DNA from: Climacium dendroides
Taxonomy: Eukaryota; Streptophyta; Bryopsida; Hypnales; Climaciaceae
Assembly: GCA_950106755.1 (NCBI GenBank)
Contig: OX467082.1
Location: 6,634,001-6,698,000 of the forward strand
DNA: 64,000 bases
Direction of reading: 5' to 3'
The position numbers and the translations under genes are program-made. Each line of letters begins with the position of its first letter. Positions within the stretch are counted from its first letter, which is position 1. Shown here piece after piece: positions 25,357 through 36,755 of the stretch. The notes below the pieces were generated by a model. It ran no database searches. It saw only the letters and a list, made by a program, of their open reading frames with translations, and had not been told where the DNA came from.

Positions 25357-28300
25357 TTAGGTCAACCTGTGCACTACAGAAGCCAAAAAGAAGGGTAGGA
25401 CAAACTTGTAAAGATACGCAGCGATGCCCAAGAGAATTACCAGCAGTGTGATATCAATGCAAAAATTGCGACTTGACCTCATCTGCGCAGCAACACTCAA
25501 GGATTACATTCACCAAAATCAACAAAAAATCTACAGGTGTTGTCAAGCATTTGGCAAAAAGAGCTAGGTTATCAGTCACTAACGGCTGTCCTTGATGAGT
25601 CATGTTTCTGGATTGCAAAGTTGGAGAGGATTACTTAGTCCGTAATTAATCCCCTCTCTCTTGTTTTTATTCTAGCAGAGTCATCAAGATCTGATATCTT
25701 CACCATCAAATCAACAATTGTTCTAGTTCCCACGTTCAAATTATTCTCTAAGTCACTAAAATCTGGAGCCTGGTCGTGGGAAAAGTAGACAAAGGATGTC
25801 ATTGAATGAACCGGGTGGAACAAACTGTACAAAAACAGAAAACATGTTACAAGGGTGGTACTTCAGAACTCTCAGATACAAAAACTGCAGAGTTTGGGTG
25901 AAGTTCTTGTAATCATACCGCGGTCACGCTCTGTTTGAGTCTATTATTTGTGGTGTTCATGTCTGTGCCTGCTTTATCTACTTTGGTATCTGCTTCCTCC
26001 ACCAACTGATCTTGCCTGCTCAATTCCTGCAATTTTCAATCACCTAATTCTTAGTCTATTTCTATCCTTGTCATCGTAATACTCGTGAGAAACACGTGAG
26101 AAAGAAGTTAATTCAACACCCTTGCAAAAAGAATTTAGATTTTTTTTGCATAGCATCTTAAGCTCAATGTTGAAGGCTGTGCCAATATTCACACTTTTAT
26201 GCTCAATTCAATCATGTTTGTCAAGATTTTTGTACTCTGAAATAGTATAAAAACTTGGTATTGTTAACAGTGGGAGGATGTAGGTTCCCTGTTGCTCTAG
26301 AATGTTATGTTGCGGTGATGCACTCAGAATGCCAATGAATGGTGTCAAAGGTGATGTGGCCCGAGTCTCAATGAATGGGCTATCCTTATAGATTCTAATA
26401 AGTCTATATTTGAAGGGAGGACAATCTCATAATCCTACGGTTGGATTTTGCAATTCAGATACCAATAATAAAAGGCACTACCTCATTATTAACTAGCAAA
26501 TTATTCTAGATAAATACATCCTTAAATGCTGTCCAAAAATCTAACTTCTCAACAGCGATATCTCCAGAGTGAAGGATCTCAAACAAAGAGAGCAGAACGT
26601 TGTTTTACCTCACCGATGTCTTGAGCCAAATTCTTCAGAGTATCCAAGCCCTGCTCTACAACCAGCAATCCTTCCTCCTGCGACAGACAAAATCGATGAC
26701 AAATTTATACAAATTTATGGCTAGAAGAGAAAATTCTCAACAATATCATTAAAGGAGTTTGGGGGTGTTTAGGCTTCATAAGTCTACAGTGTAGCGTTTG
26801 CCCCAAACAATGCCAAAATGAGTCAAATATGTTCCAAATATAGGAAGTTGCAAGAAAACTCCTGAAAAATCTATAATCTTTCACCAAAATGGCTATCAAA
26901 AGTGAAAGACCTTAGCAATTTTACTAATTTTGAAATCACAACCACAGCCGAAATCCTGCAGCTATTCATCCTCGATCGTCTTCTAATCAACATTGAAGAC
27001 CTTTACCCTTTAAGCACGAAGAAATGCGGAAGAGTGTATATGAGGATTCTTATTTGTTCAAATAATGATATTTTCATTCCAACACGTGCTATGGTCTTCA
27101 CTAAATCTAACGATGTAAAGATTGTCCCCATTTGCATTATACACTCCGCAACATGATCAATCAAAAGGAAAGATTCCTTCGTCCTTTTAGTGTTGAAGAA
27201 TTTTCGCTATTCCTAAAGAGGAATGACAGTCTCCTGTTGCAATCAAAACAGTGAGAAATAGTCGATGAATAAGAGAAGTTACCTGCTTTTTCTTGCGGAG
27301 CTCGTACTCTGTACTGAAAGCCTTCGACTCCGCAGAATGCTCTCCAGCGGCACCCGCCCGCATGAAGTCCTCTGTTCCAAAAAACATGAAAACTCGGTTG
27401 AAAGATCAGCTTCGACAACCCGCAATCAGTATCTCTCACTAACGCTGTTGCCTACTCTCTCTCTCCCGAACTAAGTGTCTGCAGTGTTGTTAGAAATGTT
27501 TGACACCAATTTCATTAATCACATTACGAAAAACGTAATTTAGGCGCACCCAAATTCTGTATCACTAGAATCAACGCTGAACATTGCAAGTGTGCATCAA
27601 AACATGTATGAAATCGGACAAAAAAAAGTCCTCTCGTATGACCTAATGTAAGGTCTCCATCCACCATACAGTAAGGGAAAAGTTCCATTGACTAAAGAGG
27701 GGTGAACCTTTCCCGACAACAATCTAGGAACTTGGACCATCTAAAATTTCGCACTTCTGTTTTGTGTTAAGCTACAAAACAATTGCAAAAAAGCAAATGT
27801 CAATAGAATGTCAAGTATTATTACAAATAGCACAAATCAAAGCTCACCTGTATGGTCAATGGAGCCTCTACCTTACTCAAAATACTCGAAAAACATGAGG
27901 CTCAACGTGGACATGTCGGTATTTCCAGACGCAGGGAGTAAATTTCACTGATAATGGTCACTCGTCTTGTTTCTGCAATGCAAATCTTTAGGGTTAAGGT
28001 TTAGGTATAGGGTTACTCACCAGGACTATTGTAATTGTCGATTTTAATCTCCAGGGTGGAGCCCTTGGTGGCATTGTTCCTCTTTCGGCTCACAGTGACG
28101 CCGTCGGGGACTTCTTCGATTCGGGCAGCTAAGGCCACCGCCAGGTTAGGTCGATTCACAATGTCCTCCGCTTTCACCCCTTTCACCTGCCAACCGAAAT
28201 TTAGCCCAGGATTCATAGTTTGAAATTGAGCATTTCTATGGATCATATTGGGAAACATGTAAGGTAGAGCCTCCGTGCACCATCCAGTACATTAGAGTCT

Positions 28301-29188
28301 CCGTTGACTATAAAGGTGAGCTCTTATTAGTGCGAATTGTGACATTTGTTTTCTTGCAATCGTTTTGTAGCTTCACACAAAAATAAATTTGCAAAACTTT
28401 TGATGGTGCAAGTTTCTAGATTGTTGTAGGGAAAGGTTCAAAGTGCATGGTGAATGGAGACTTTTCAATAATTCAGATGAAGTCAAATTTTGCCTCAATG
28501 AAGGCAGCAAAGAGCAAAGCCGAGCCCACATGATCGTCCAAAATCAATATAATTGGGCAAAAGAAACTACGGATAAGATCTACTCAAAAATTGCGAAAAA
28601 GAACGTTCCACATAATTTGGGCTTCTTGATTCTAGAGCCGGGTGCAGTGCTGGATCATGAAGCATCAGTTGGGATTAATAGAAATGGAGCAGTATTGGAG
28701 CGATCTGTATAGAGAATAGTAGGTGCTTAGAAATTAGGGTTTCAATTTGGAGGCTTGCCTTCTTGGGAGCAAGCTTGTGGAGCTTGGGAAGCTCCAAGCG
28801 CAGGGCGGCTTTGGCGCGGCGGACCTCCGCATTGAGAGTGGCTATGACAGCGCGGTTCTTCTCGCTTTGTGCATCCGCCACTTTCTACCCAAACATATTA
28901 GAAAATTATAGCAGTCAGATTGCCGATGAGCTCTTGGAATCTCAGATTGCAAAGACGGCAAGGTGCATTTGGAGGACGCAAGTGCAACAAAATGAAAGTA
29001 GCTTTCAACGAGTTTTCAACGAACACAACCTTCAAGATGTCGTTCAGGTCGTCCTCAAGAGTTGTGTACAGCCGAAGGAAATGATCGTGGTTGGCGATTG
29101 CGGGTCCGTCCTTGGGTTTGTCGGCGTCATATTTCTCATACTTTTTGATTATCCCGTTCACCCGAGTCAGTAAATCGATCGTACTCAT
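25357..29188 (-). CDS. SYP7: SYP7-family Qc-SNARE (SYP71-like syntaxin), 7 exons
   Basis: Membrane-anchored Qc-SNARE of the plant-specific SYP7 group, which acts in ER, plasma-membrane and cell-plate fusion. Exons on the minus strand: 29188-29030, 28884-28759, 28186-28021, 27371-27283, 26677-26609, 26026-25919, 25482-25357; phases close to give 280 aa. The start MSTIDLLTRVNGI matches the family N-terminus. Residues 1-150 form the N-terminal region (EKNRAVIATLNAEVRR, ARIEEVPDG). The SNARE motif covers about 180-240, with zero-layer Gln208 in ELSRQ. MRSSRNFCID leads into a transmembrane anchor at about 246-264. Arabidopsis SYP71 is about 266 aa. Oddities: intron 2 has a GC donor, and the tail after the anchor is about a dozen residues longer than usual and partly hydrophobic. 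The family call is very secure; the member within SYP7 is not resolved. Confidence 0.95.
27650..27870 (-). repeat. Intronic repeat copy A, SYP7 intron 3, inverted relative to copy B
   Basis: The reverse complement of this stretch aligns with 28261-28460. Shared blocks include TGTTTTGTAGCTT, CTAGATTGTTGT and GGGAAAGGTTCA. It lies in the intron following exon 3. The neighbouring part (about 27570-27650) also resembles the copy in the TPX2-like gene. Confidence 0.75.
28187..28758 (-). other. GC-AG intron 2 of the SYP7 gene
   Basis: Exon 2 ends in ...CCCAAGAAG and the intron begins GCAAGC; no GT lies nearby that keeps the reading frame. The acceptor is TTGGCAG before GTGAAAGGG. AAG|GCAAG is the usual consensus of functional GC-AG introns. 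Joining the exons there restores the conserved PKK-VKG context of SYP7 proteins. Confidence 0.85.
28261..28460 (+). repeat. Intronic repeat copy B, SYP7 intron 2
   Basis: Inverted partner of copy A, situated in the intron before exon 3, so exon 3 (28186-28021) sits between two complementary repeats. It begins near GGTAGAGCCTCCGTG and ends near GTGAATGGAGAC, which resemble short inverted ends. It is probably a decayed small DNA element. Confidence 0.75.
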
Positions 29189-29956
29189 ACTTTCAGAACA
29201 ACAACAGTTTCTTCTTCCTGCAGTTTAGGTCTTTGAAGAAAGTATTCTCGTTCGTTAACCCAGTGCTGTTTCCACATTGCATGTTTCTCAGTCACATTTG
29301 AAATTCGCTTTAGTATTAATTCTATTCGCACATTGATAGGCCATCGCTTACAACCTCTACCATCCGCAATATCGAAATTTCTCCTCAAGAAATACGTAAC
29401 AGGCTCACAACGACGTTGCTGTGCATTTTCCTCAGACGATTTCGCAATTGATTTCAGATTCGGACAAGACAGGTTTTTCTCAGGGAGCATGTTTAGCGTT
29501 TAGGAAGATAAGGCGACTGCAGAGCATTGGGCAAATGGAACGCAGAGCAAACAGAAGCGGCTGTGGTTACTCAGAAAGTGTCAAATGGTGGCTTATCAGT
29601 CAAAAACTAATGAAACAAAATCGGAGAATACCATCTCATATTCAACTTGCATGCAATGGCAAAATTCAATGATGAAGTACATAAGTGAAAACGTAAAATT
29701 TCGTACTTCATTACAGTCTACTCTGATTCCCCAAGAGGCAATTCGCAGAAATGTAGGCTTAAAAGAGGTGAGAAAAAATGCATTATAGTATAAGAACGAT
29801 GATTGGCAAATGCAAGAAGACAACTACCTGCAATTGATGATAAATGGTGCTAATATACATGATAACTACATCAAACCCTACTACTTGTCAATGGCATATT
29901 GGCAGAATTGGCTTGAACAAAACTGGGGGGAAACAGTTCTGGGAAAATTTACAGCT
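29189..29956 (-). promoter_or_regulatory. SYP7 leader and promoter, with TPX2-like 3' flank
   Basis: Only 768 bp separate the TPX2-like stop codon from the SYP7 start. This interval must hold the 3' end of the upstream gene, the SYP7 promoter and its leader. A 101-codon open frame at 29490-29185 runs into the SYP7 start region but has no recognisable domain and is best read as leader sequence. I see no clear TATA box. Confidence 0.5.
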
Positions 29957-32900
29957 TTACGCTGACGGAACAACTACGTGCGATGGGCAATGTCTACTCC
30001 CTCTCACGGTGTGGAATTTGGGCTCTTGAGGTACAGTGAGCTTCTTGGTAGACCTGCAGTGAAGGGAGACCATGTTTAGTTACAGCCCAACAGTGAAACA
30101 AACGCAGCTCTAAGGTGAAGGAGACTGAAACCATGGACTCGACCCCTCACCAACTTCTGTTACCAACAACAGCTCATTTTTTCATAAACTTGATTGCCTT
30201 TCAATTAGCAAGTGGTGTGAGCAGAACTTGACTGAATGTTTGAAATTTAAATGAAATGGGGTTGTTCAGTGTCACTTCCGTGGATCGACAACCTCCGACT
30301 TTGAAATTGCATGAGATTTTATCACATTGTGATAAAATTTCGTACTAACCCCTAAGCGCCCGAAATCCATACTCTGGATAACGTCCATGTTCTGTCCGAG
30401 TACCTTCTCATTCATCCAGAGCAATCCTTAAGTCTCTCAATGATCATCTTTCTTTATGGCCAATCTGATGTTATTGAGATAACTAGGAATTCGTACTAAC
30501 ATATTAGTTAAAATATATTGAAATTCGAGAAAGTAGAGGCATTAAAGGGTTCACAGGTTTGACTCTCGTATACAGTGTACAGTGAGCAACAACGCAGCTA
30601 CATGCTTAGATTGGCGCAAAAAATATCCACTACCAAATGCAACAAATCTCCTGTTTCACTAAGAAAAGAGATGAAAATGTGCACTCACCTGTGTGGCTTA
30701 AACGGATGGTCGAATTGGGGTGCCTTATGAGCTACAGGAATCGTAGGTTTCATGGCCTCCTTGTCATCCTGAAAACCAACAGCTTCTGTCAGTGAAACGA
30801 ATACTTACAACAACATTCGGTGTGGTTTTGTTTGTGGATGGTGGAAATTACTAAACCTACCGTAGTTGAATCTTAGTTAGTAGGTTCCTACCTTAGGTTC
30901 TGTCCGTTGAGCAGAAAACACATGTCCAGATTTTAAGAATTTCCCTGGTATCTGTAGTGAGAACCACGAGTACTGACAATGAGAATAAACTCCACGGAGC
31001 GAGAGAGAGAGAGAGAGTACCGGTACTGTCCAGATCCGAGCAACTCAAATATAGAAGTAAAACAAAAGTCAGGGATGTTGTACACTGCATGAGTGATGGA
31101 TGAATTTACCTTCGGATCCACGGCTGCCAAGCCTTGAAACGCAGAGTGAAATCCTTCCTTGGCAGCTTTGTATTCCTCGACTTTTTTGATGAATTCCTTC
31201 TCTTTCATGGCCCCCCTCTCCTGCACAAACAAGAATTAAAACCAATACTCAAGAATTCAGGCAAAAGTCCGATTAAAGACTGCAAAGATGTTCATCGACA
31301 CTGGTTACAAGAGATTGCAAACACTAACCTGAGTGCGCAACCGAAAAGGTCGTGGGTTGGTCACCCCGGGTTTACTCCGAACAACTGAAAGTCTCCGGGC
31401 AACTGAAAGTCGTCTCAACTTCATCTTTGCTGTCTTTAAAGCTGCAGAGTCTTTTGCTTGCGCGATCTGCACAAAGTAAATGTCAAGGTACATTGAGGAA
31501 CATGGGCTCCTGGCGGCCAATTCAATCAATCATACCTCAAAAGTATAATTCAATCGCGACCGAATCTTATATCAGCAGAATCATTATTGAAGAACATTGC
31601 GAGTGTTCGTCAACGAGGGAATACATTTGGACAGATAAGAGTCCCATTTGACGTACTCAAAACTGGTAAAACGAGATCCGACTTCGGTTCATTGGTCAAT
31701 CATGGTTTCATAAACGAGAGTCATAGAGGTTCCGTGGATTCTCAACCAAGAGAAGCTGATGTTACGCATACCTTCTTAGGAATTGACTTGTTCCCGTCTG
31801 AAGTACAATTAGCCTTCTTGCTGGCTGCCGTAGGCAACAACTCATTACTCTTTCTGCACACAAACCAAAATGAAAGAGAAGTTAGCTTACTTAAAGCTAA
31901 TATTGAAGTCATTTAAAGGCTTGGGAATGTACTGGAACGGAGAGACTCACCTTTTGATCCCTGCAACCTTGGTTGGTGGCACGTTTAACTTGCTCAAGTC
32001 CATATTTTCCAAACAATCACTGGCCACCTGCAGGAACAATGCTGCTGCAGACGACTTTGAATCCCTACTAGATTCAACAGTCGCTGCGACCGAACTCTCC
32101 GTGCTGCTGCTCGTAGTATTCTCTTCCAAGTTCACAGAGTTTCGTGACCAGTCTCTGATATTATCAGCAGACAGAGACTGCTTTTTGTCACCCTCCGAAG
32201 TGACCTCCGAAGTGACCTCCGTAGTGACCTCCGTAGTGTTCGAAATTGTGGTCACAGTGACCTGCTTGGTCACAGTGATCTGTTCCAGAGTAATCTTGTT
32301 GAAGGCATCTACAAGGGACATCTGTCTATGGCCCTTCGCCTTGGAAACGTCGCAGTCGTTTCCATTAATATTTCCATGAGGCTCATCTACAACATCCGAG
32401 AGTTGATCAGAATTCTCGGATGAGACATCTACTCCGACATCATGGATAGGGGTCGTTGCCTTTCTGATGGATCCCGGCGTCCCTTTCTTCGCCATGAGAA
32501 ACTTCTTGGTCGCCACTGGAGACGCAAAATTGGGGTCATTGGCAGCACATCGAGGGTGCTTGCAGTGATGGCCACTGAAGGGCGACCCGGTAATCTCATG
32601 GCATTTTTTCACTTCCTGGTGGTTTGAAACGGCCTCTTTCACAGAGGAGGAATGGTCCTGTTTCAAGGACTTCACAGCTCCACCGTTGCTTACCACTGCT
32701 GTCTTCAAATGCTCCTTCTTTTGAGGAGTTCCTCTCCCCTGATCACTCTCCTTCTCGGAGTTGCTACTCTCGCTAGAATCCGAATGTGGAAGAATGGTTG
32801 GTTTCGATGCCTCCACAGACTTCTGGCTGCGCTGACGAGTGAGTGCTGGCTTCTCTACTTCTTGTGTGACTTTCTGGCTTCGTTGACGAGTGAGAGCCGG

Positions 32901-34844
32901 CTTGGCAGCCTTCACATCAGGACTTCTATGGGGAGAGTTGGGGTCGTCGTTTTCGGATGCCTGCAACTTCTTGGCAAGCGACGTGGGTTTGAGGGATTTT
33001 TCCAGCATCGGGAGCTGCTGGTGCTGCTGGGCAGGGCTGTTGGATCCATTTTTCAAGCTTTTGCTTGTCAGTGGGCTTGACAGTAAATTAGTTTTCTTGG
33101 CGCTACCGACTCTGCAAATGCAACCAGCTCGGTCAACTTATGAGGGTGGTCAACATGAGCTCTCCCCGTAGCATGGAAAGACAATCTAAAAAGATAAACC
33201 AAAAAACATAGGACCTAAGTCCATCACCATAGCATATGGATCAACATAAGTAGAACGGGATGAACTGCTAAACCTCAAACAAACAATCTCTGAAAACTTC
33301 AAACTGGCAATTCTCAATGAGAATCAGTACGAAAATAAAGTATGCAAAATGAAATCTCGTCAATATTGAGAACACTGAATTGGATCCAAATTAAAGAGCC
33401 ACAGAATAGTAATTGTAGGCAAGTTGTTTATTTCATCAAGGGTGTTACAAGCATCCAACATTCGACAGCATCCTACTACCTTCAGATAGGTGAGGTAACA
33501 TTCAGTTGCTGAACCTCTTCCAAAAAATGAAATTCACACAACGCCTGACGATATGTACAGGTACCCCACGTATAACCTAAATCCGGGTACTTAACGGACA
33601 GGAAAGCACAAGTTGAGCTCTCACTGCGGAAAATGAACCCTAGAGAGCTCTTACAGCTATATCATCGACTCATGATCATCACAAGGAAAATATAGAAGAT
33701 GATGACTTGTTAGGGCTCCCTAAGAAGCTCAGAGGACCAACATGTACAAACAGAAGTTAATCTGTAGAGCACTGTGAGATTGGATTTAGCATGGGGCAGC
33801 AAGGAAGAGAGAGATCTAGTTAAAGACCTGACTGTCTTCTCGGACGCCACTGGTGACTTTGGAGGTACTTGCTGCTGGCTGCTGGGGGCCGTCTTTGGAG
33901 CGTCCTGCGCTGCGACCTGAATCATCAACCACAAGAAGAGTATCAGAATAACGCCAAGGAAGCTATTCAGCACGATATGTAGCTAACAAAGCAGTGCAAG
34001 ATTATAGAAGCAGTGCAACCTCATTAATACGAACCTTCTATAGAGTGACATACTAGAATTCTAAATTTACTCAACCTATGTCACAATGACGAATTTCGGA
34101 AACGATCAAAGAAATTTGCCTGCACACAAGATATGGAGAACACTTCACCTTATGAATTTTGGGGGCAACGGTCTTCACCTCCTCTACAGCGAACGCTTTC
34201 TTCAGCATCCCTGCAAATTCACCAAGGTCAGCATCACAATTCTACGTGTTCTCAATCGAAGAACACAACATGTCATCAAACATTTTCACAACCAAAATTC
34301 AGGACAGCGCATTCCTTCTGCCTTCAACAGAAAGACCAACCCCAGAGAATCCCAGAAGAATTGTAACCACAATCATCACGAAAATAGTAGCTCTGCTCGC
34401 GATCCGTGAATGTGCGACACGTACTACCAAGATAGTGGCACACTCAAACCTCTTCGTAGGAACTTCTCCAACTACATTCTAGCCTCCACTGAGGCACAAT
34501 TTCGAACTCATCCATAATATGTCCAGGAGGTGCATTACAGAGTGTAAATCCAAACACCTTCACATTCTACTCCATCAAACTCCACAACCCCAAGTCTAGC
34601 CGTAGGAATACTCATAGAAATACAAATGCCAAAATCATACCCAATTGCATGCCCATCAGCCTAATGCGTGCAAATGCTGGAAATTGGACATACCAGGCTG
34701 CGACAAGAAGTACGCATCAGGATCAATAGGCTCCTCCGGCGCAGTGAAGTCATGAAACTTGGGCGCCAGGAAGCTCTCGTAGAAGTCATCAGGCTCAAAT
34801 CCACCTTCAGAGTTCGCCCCAAACGCCGAATCAATCGACCCCAT
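29957..34844 (-). CDS. TPXL: TPX2-like microtubule/spindle protein, 9 exons
   Basis: Member of the TPX2 family; TPX2 proteins nucleate and bundle spindle microtubules and activate Aurora kinase. Exons: 34844-34694, 34210-34149, 33916-33828, 33111-31951, 31853-31772, 31466-31329, 31220-31110, 30768-30689, 30053-29957; all phases close, giving 656 aa. Residues 19-33 (DDFYESFLAPKFHDF) resemble the N-terminal Aurora-binding motif of TPX2. The middle, mostly the 1161-nt exon 4, is Ser/Thr/Lys-rich, with PALTRQRSQK at 172-181 and again at 189-198 and a TEVTTEVTSEVTSE run at 394-407. The C-terminal block has PFRLRTQERG (555-564), KKVEEYK (573-579) and STKKLTVPQEPKFH, typical of the TPX2 C-terminal domain. 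It is shorter at the C-terminus than full TPX2, so a TPXL paralogue is likely. Another exon beyond exon 9 is possible but not seen. Confidence 0.85.
30349..30549. mobile_element. Possible small TTAA-type element in TPX2-like intron 8
   Basis: Left end CCCCTAAGCGCC follows CTAA; right end, reverse complemented, is CCCTTTAATGCC next to TTCA. Both flanks look like mutated TTAA, and the ends resemble the intergenic family. There is no coding content. Weak on its own. Confidence 0.35.
31570..31740 (+). repeat. Related intronic repeat, copy C, TPX2-like gene intron 5
   Basis: It shares blocks such as GAACATTGCGAGTGT and a following GGACA...AGAGTCC stretch with sequence next to SYP7 copy A (about 27575-27650), and ends near AGAGGTTCCGTGGA, similar to the start of copy B. 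The family therefore recurs in introns of two neighbouring genes. Similarity is patchy and judged by eye. Confidence 0.5.
32199..32238 (-). repeat. 12-bp in-frame tandem repeat in TPX2-like exon 4
   Basis: About four copies of a 12-bp unit (GTGACCTCCGWA on the plus strand) encode the (T/S)EVT run at residues 394-407. Being a multiple of three, copy-number change would keep the frame. Confidence 0.85.
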
Positions 34845-35149
34845 TCCTTCAGGCTCGTCTCTTTCAAGCTCTCACACCCCTTCCACCACCTCCACGACTC
34901 AAAAGAAACCCAGATATCCAAAGAACACAAACCTCCAAATCAACATACTACGTACGCTTCGAATCACATTCCTGCGCATCGGACATCCTCAAAAACCTGA
35001 GCTCTAAGAGCAAATGGTTCGTGAAATGCGGCAACGAGAGCTCGAAACCTGTGCAAGCAGCGGGGATTACTGATCGATTCCAACACGAGGAGTGATATTG
35101 GAGGGAGGGTGGTCCCGTTTCTGTTAGGGGGAGCTTGATGAGGGGAAGG

Positions 35150-35177
35150 CTTAACGGCTACTTCCATGACCGTTGAA
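35150..35177. promoter_or_regulatory. Pair of inverted MSA-like (MYB3R) motifs upstream of the TPX2-like gene
   Basis: CTTAACGGCTA (35150-35160, plus strand) and TTCAACGGTCA (35177-35167, minus strand) each match the plant mitosis-specific activator consensus YCYAACGGYYA except at the second base. They lie about 305-335 bp upstream of the start codon of a gene expected to peak at G2/M. The function is inferred. Confidence 0.5.
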
Positions 35178-35207
35178 GGGGAATCGGGGGTGGCCCGGGG
35201 AAGGGTC

Positions 35208-35289
35208 GGGTCGCTGCGTCGTGGAGGGAGACCACCCGGGGTTACGGCGGGTCGTTGCGTCGTGGAGGGGGATTACCCGGAGTTATGGT
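35208..35289. repeat. Two 41-bp GC-rich tandem copies upstream of the TPX2-like gene
   Basis: GGGTCGCTGCGTCGTGGAG at 35208 recurs as GGGTCGTTGCGTCGTGGAG at 35249, and a third unit begins at 35290. GC content stands out against the AT-rich surroundings. It may be promoter-proximal. Confidence 0.85.
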
Positions 35290-35934
35290 GGGTCGATTTG
35301 TCTGACAAACTTCAAGTCAATCCGACTTCACAGTAGCTGCCGAGCTGGTCACTTTAATTAGTTGTGCTTTGAAATTGATTTATTTGATCAGTTTAGTTTA
35401 GTTTAGTTTTTCAGTTTCAACTGAAATTTTGTGCATCATAATTGAAAATGTAACATCTGCATTTGAATCAAAACCTAGATAATGATGACACAAGATGTAC
35501 CCAGCTGGAACATGAGAGTGTAGGAGAAAAGGACTTTTTCTACTTCTCCAATACAAAAGTTCCAAAATTGATTAACCTATCAAAATTAATCCTCAAAAAA
35601 TTTAGAGTATACACTATCTAAAATTGTGTTGCTTTTGACACTCTCCTAGCTTTCTTTTTAATCCTATAGTCTTCATAAAAGTATCAAAAAATACAAAATA
35701 TAACACTTTCCTATAAAGATATTTTTGGTTTTGATATAATTAACAAAATCAACATTTTTCTTCTTGAATGAACCAAAGTCAATAAATAATAAAAATTAAT
35801 TTGTTGATAATTTTAAAATAATGATATCTAAGGTAATTGGTATATATGAACTAGTCCATTGCAATAAAATTTCTTAAATCATCCATATTGGTACTTGAAA
35901 CCCAATTAATTTTAGAAGGAATTTTGAATTTTAA

Positions 35935-36751
35935 CCCCTAAAGTCCCATTGTCCCCTCAAGAAACAAAATGGATTTGGGTACACTCATTTAACCTCAATT
36001 TTTGACATAAATTTTTAAAATTTTTTTGAAAGATAAAAAAAAACATTAACTTTTGGGGAATATAATTTTTATTTCAATTGATGCTTGGGAGCAAAAACTA
36101 TGCCAAAACAAGGAAAAGTGGGTAGCAAACAAATCCGTAAAACTTGAAGTGATTTTTAAAAAAAATTCTAATAAATAATTTTTCTTTATATGAAAAGCTT
36201 TGATTCATTCCATTTAGATTTGTGATATAAAAGTTATGGAGCTTCTAATTTTGCTAGTCATAGAAACATTAAGTATGCTTGGTAAAACAATCTCACTATT
36301 GGGATTGGTGTATTTCAATTCTATTTTAAAGCTATTGATAATAGTTTATTTTTTCTCCAATCTCTTATCTATTTCCAATAAGCAATTTTTTAAACAATGA
36401 AAATCAAGTATTTTTTCTTAAACTTTTTTTTTTGCTAGAAATCCAATTTAAATCTTCAACATAAAAAAATTATTATTATTAAAAATATTTTCATTTAAGA
36501 AGATTCAATGTCAAATAATCTAGTCATGGAATGTTCTTAAAACCTTGTTTCCTTCACTTTAAATGCAAATATCTAGCAAATTAAGTGTTGAAAGTTTCTA
36601 AAATTCTTCTACACATTTTTATACTAGTCTTGTGCAACATCCTACAATTAAATATGCAAAAAAAAAAATTGTAATGTTTTTTTGCTCTTTACAATAGAAA
36701 TGGCGATTTTGAATGGTTCTTGATGAAAAAAAGGCCTTAAAACTTTCAGGG
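35935..36751. mobile_element. TTAA-flanked piggyBac-like element (copy e)
   Basis: TTAA at 35931-35934 and 36752-36755; ends CCCCTAAAGTCCCATTG and, reverse complemented, CCCTGAAAGTTTTAAGG. 817 bp. The core (CATTCCATTTAGATTTGTGA) is near 36212, about 275 bp from the left end, so it lies inverted relative to copies a-c. Confidence 0.7.
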
Positions 36752-36755
36752 TTAA

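Noticed and set aside
25765..25832. Candidate last exon of SYP7 reading FVPPGSFNDILCLLFPR after an ACAG acceptor
   Set aside because: It stops without an anchor, whereas 25482-25357 gives the canonical MRSSRNFCID membrane segment in phase with exon 6.
29185..29490. 101-codon minus-strand frame upstream of SYP7
   Set aside because: Runs past the SYP7 start in another frame and lacks a domain; treated as leader.
32652..33080. 142-codon plus-strand frame
   Set aside because: Antisense shadow of exon 4 of the TPX2-like gene.
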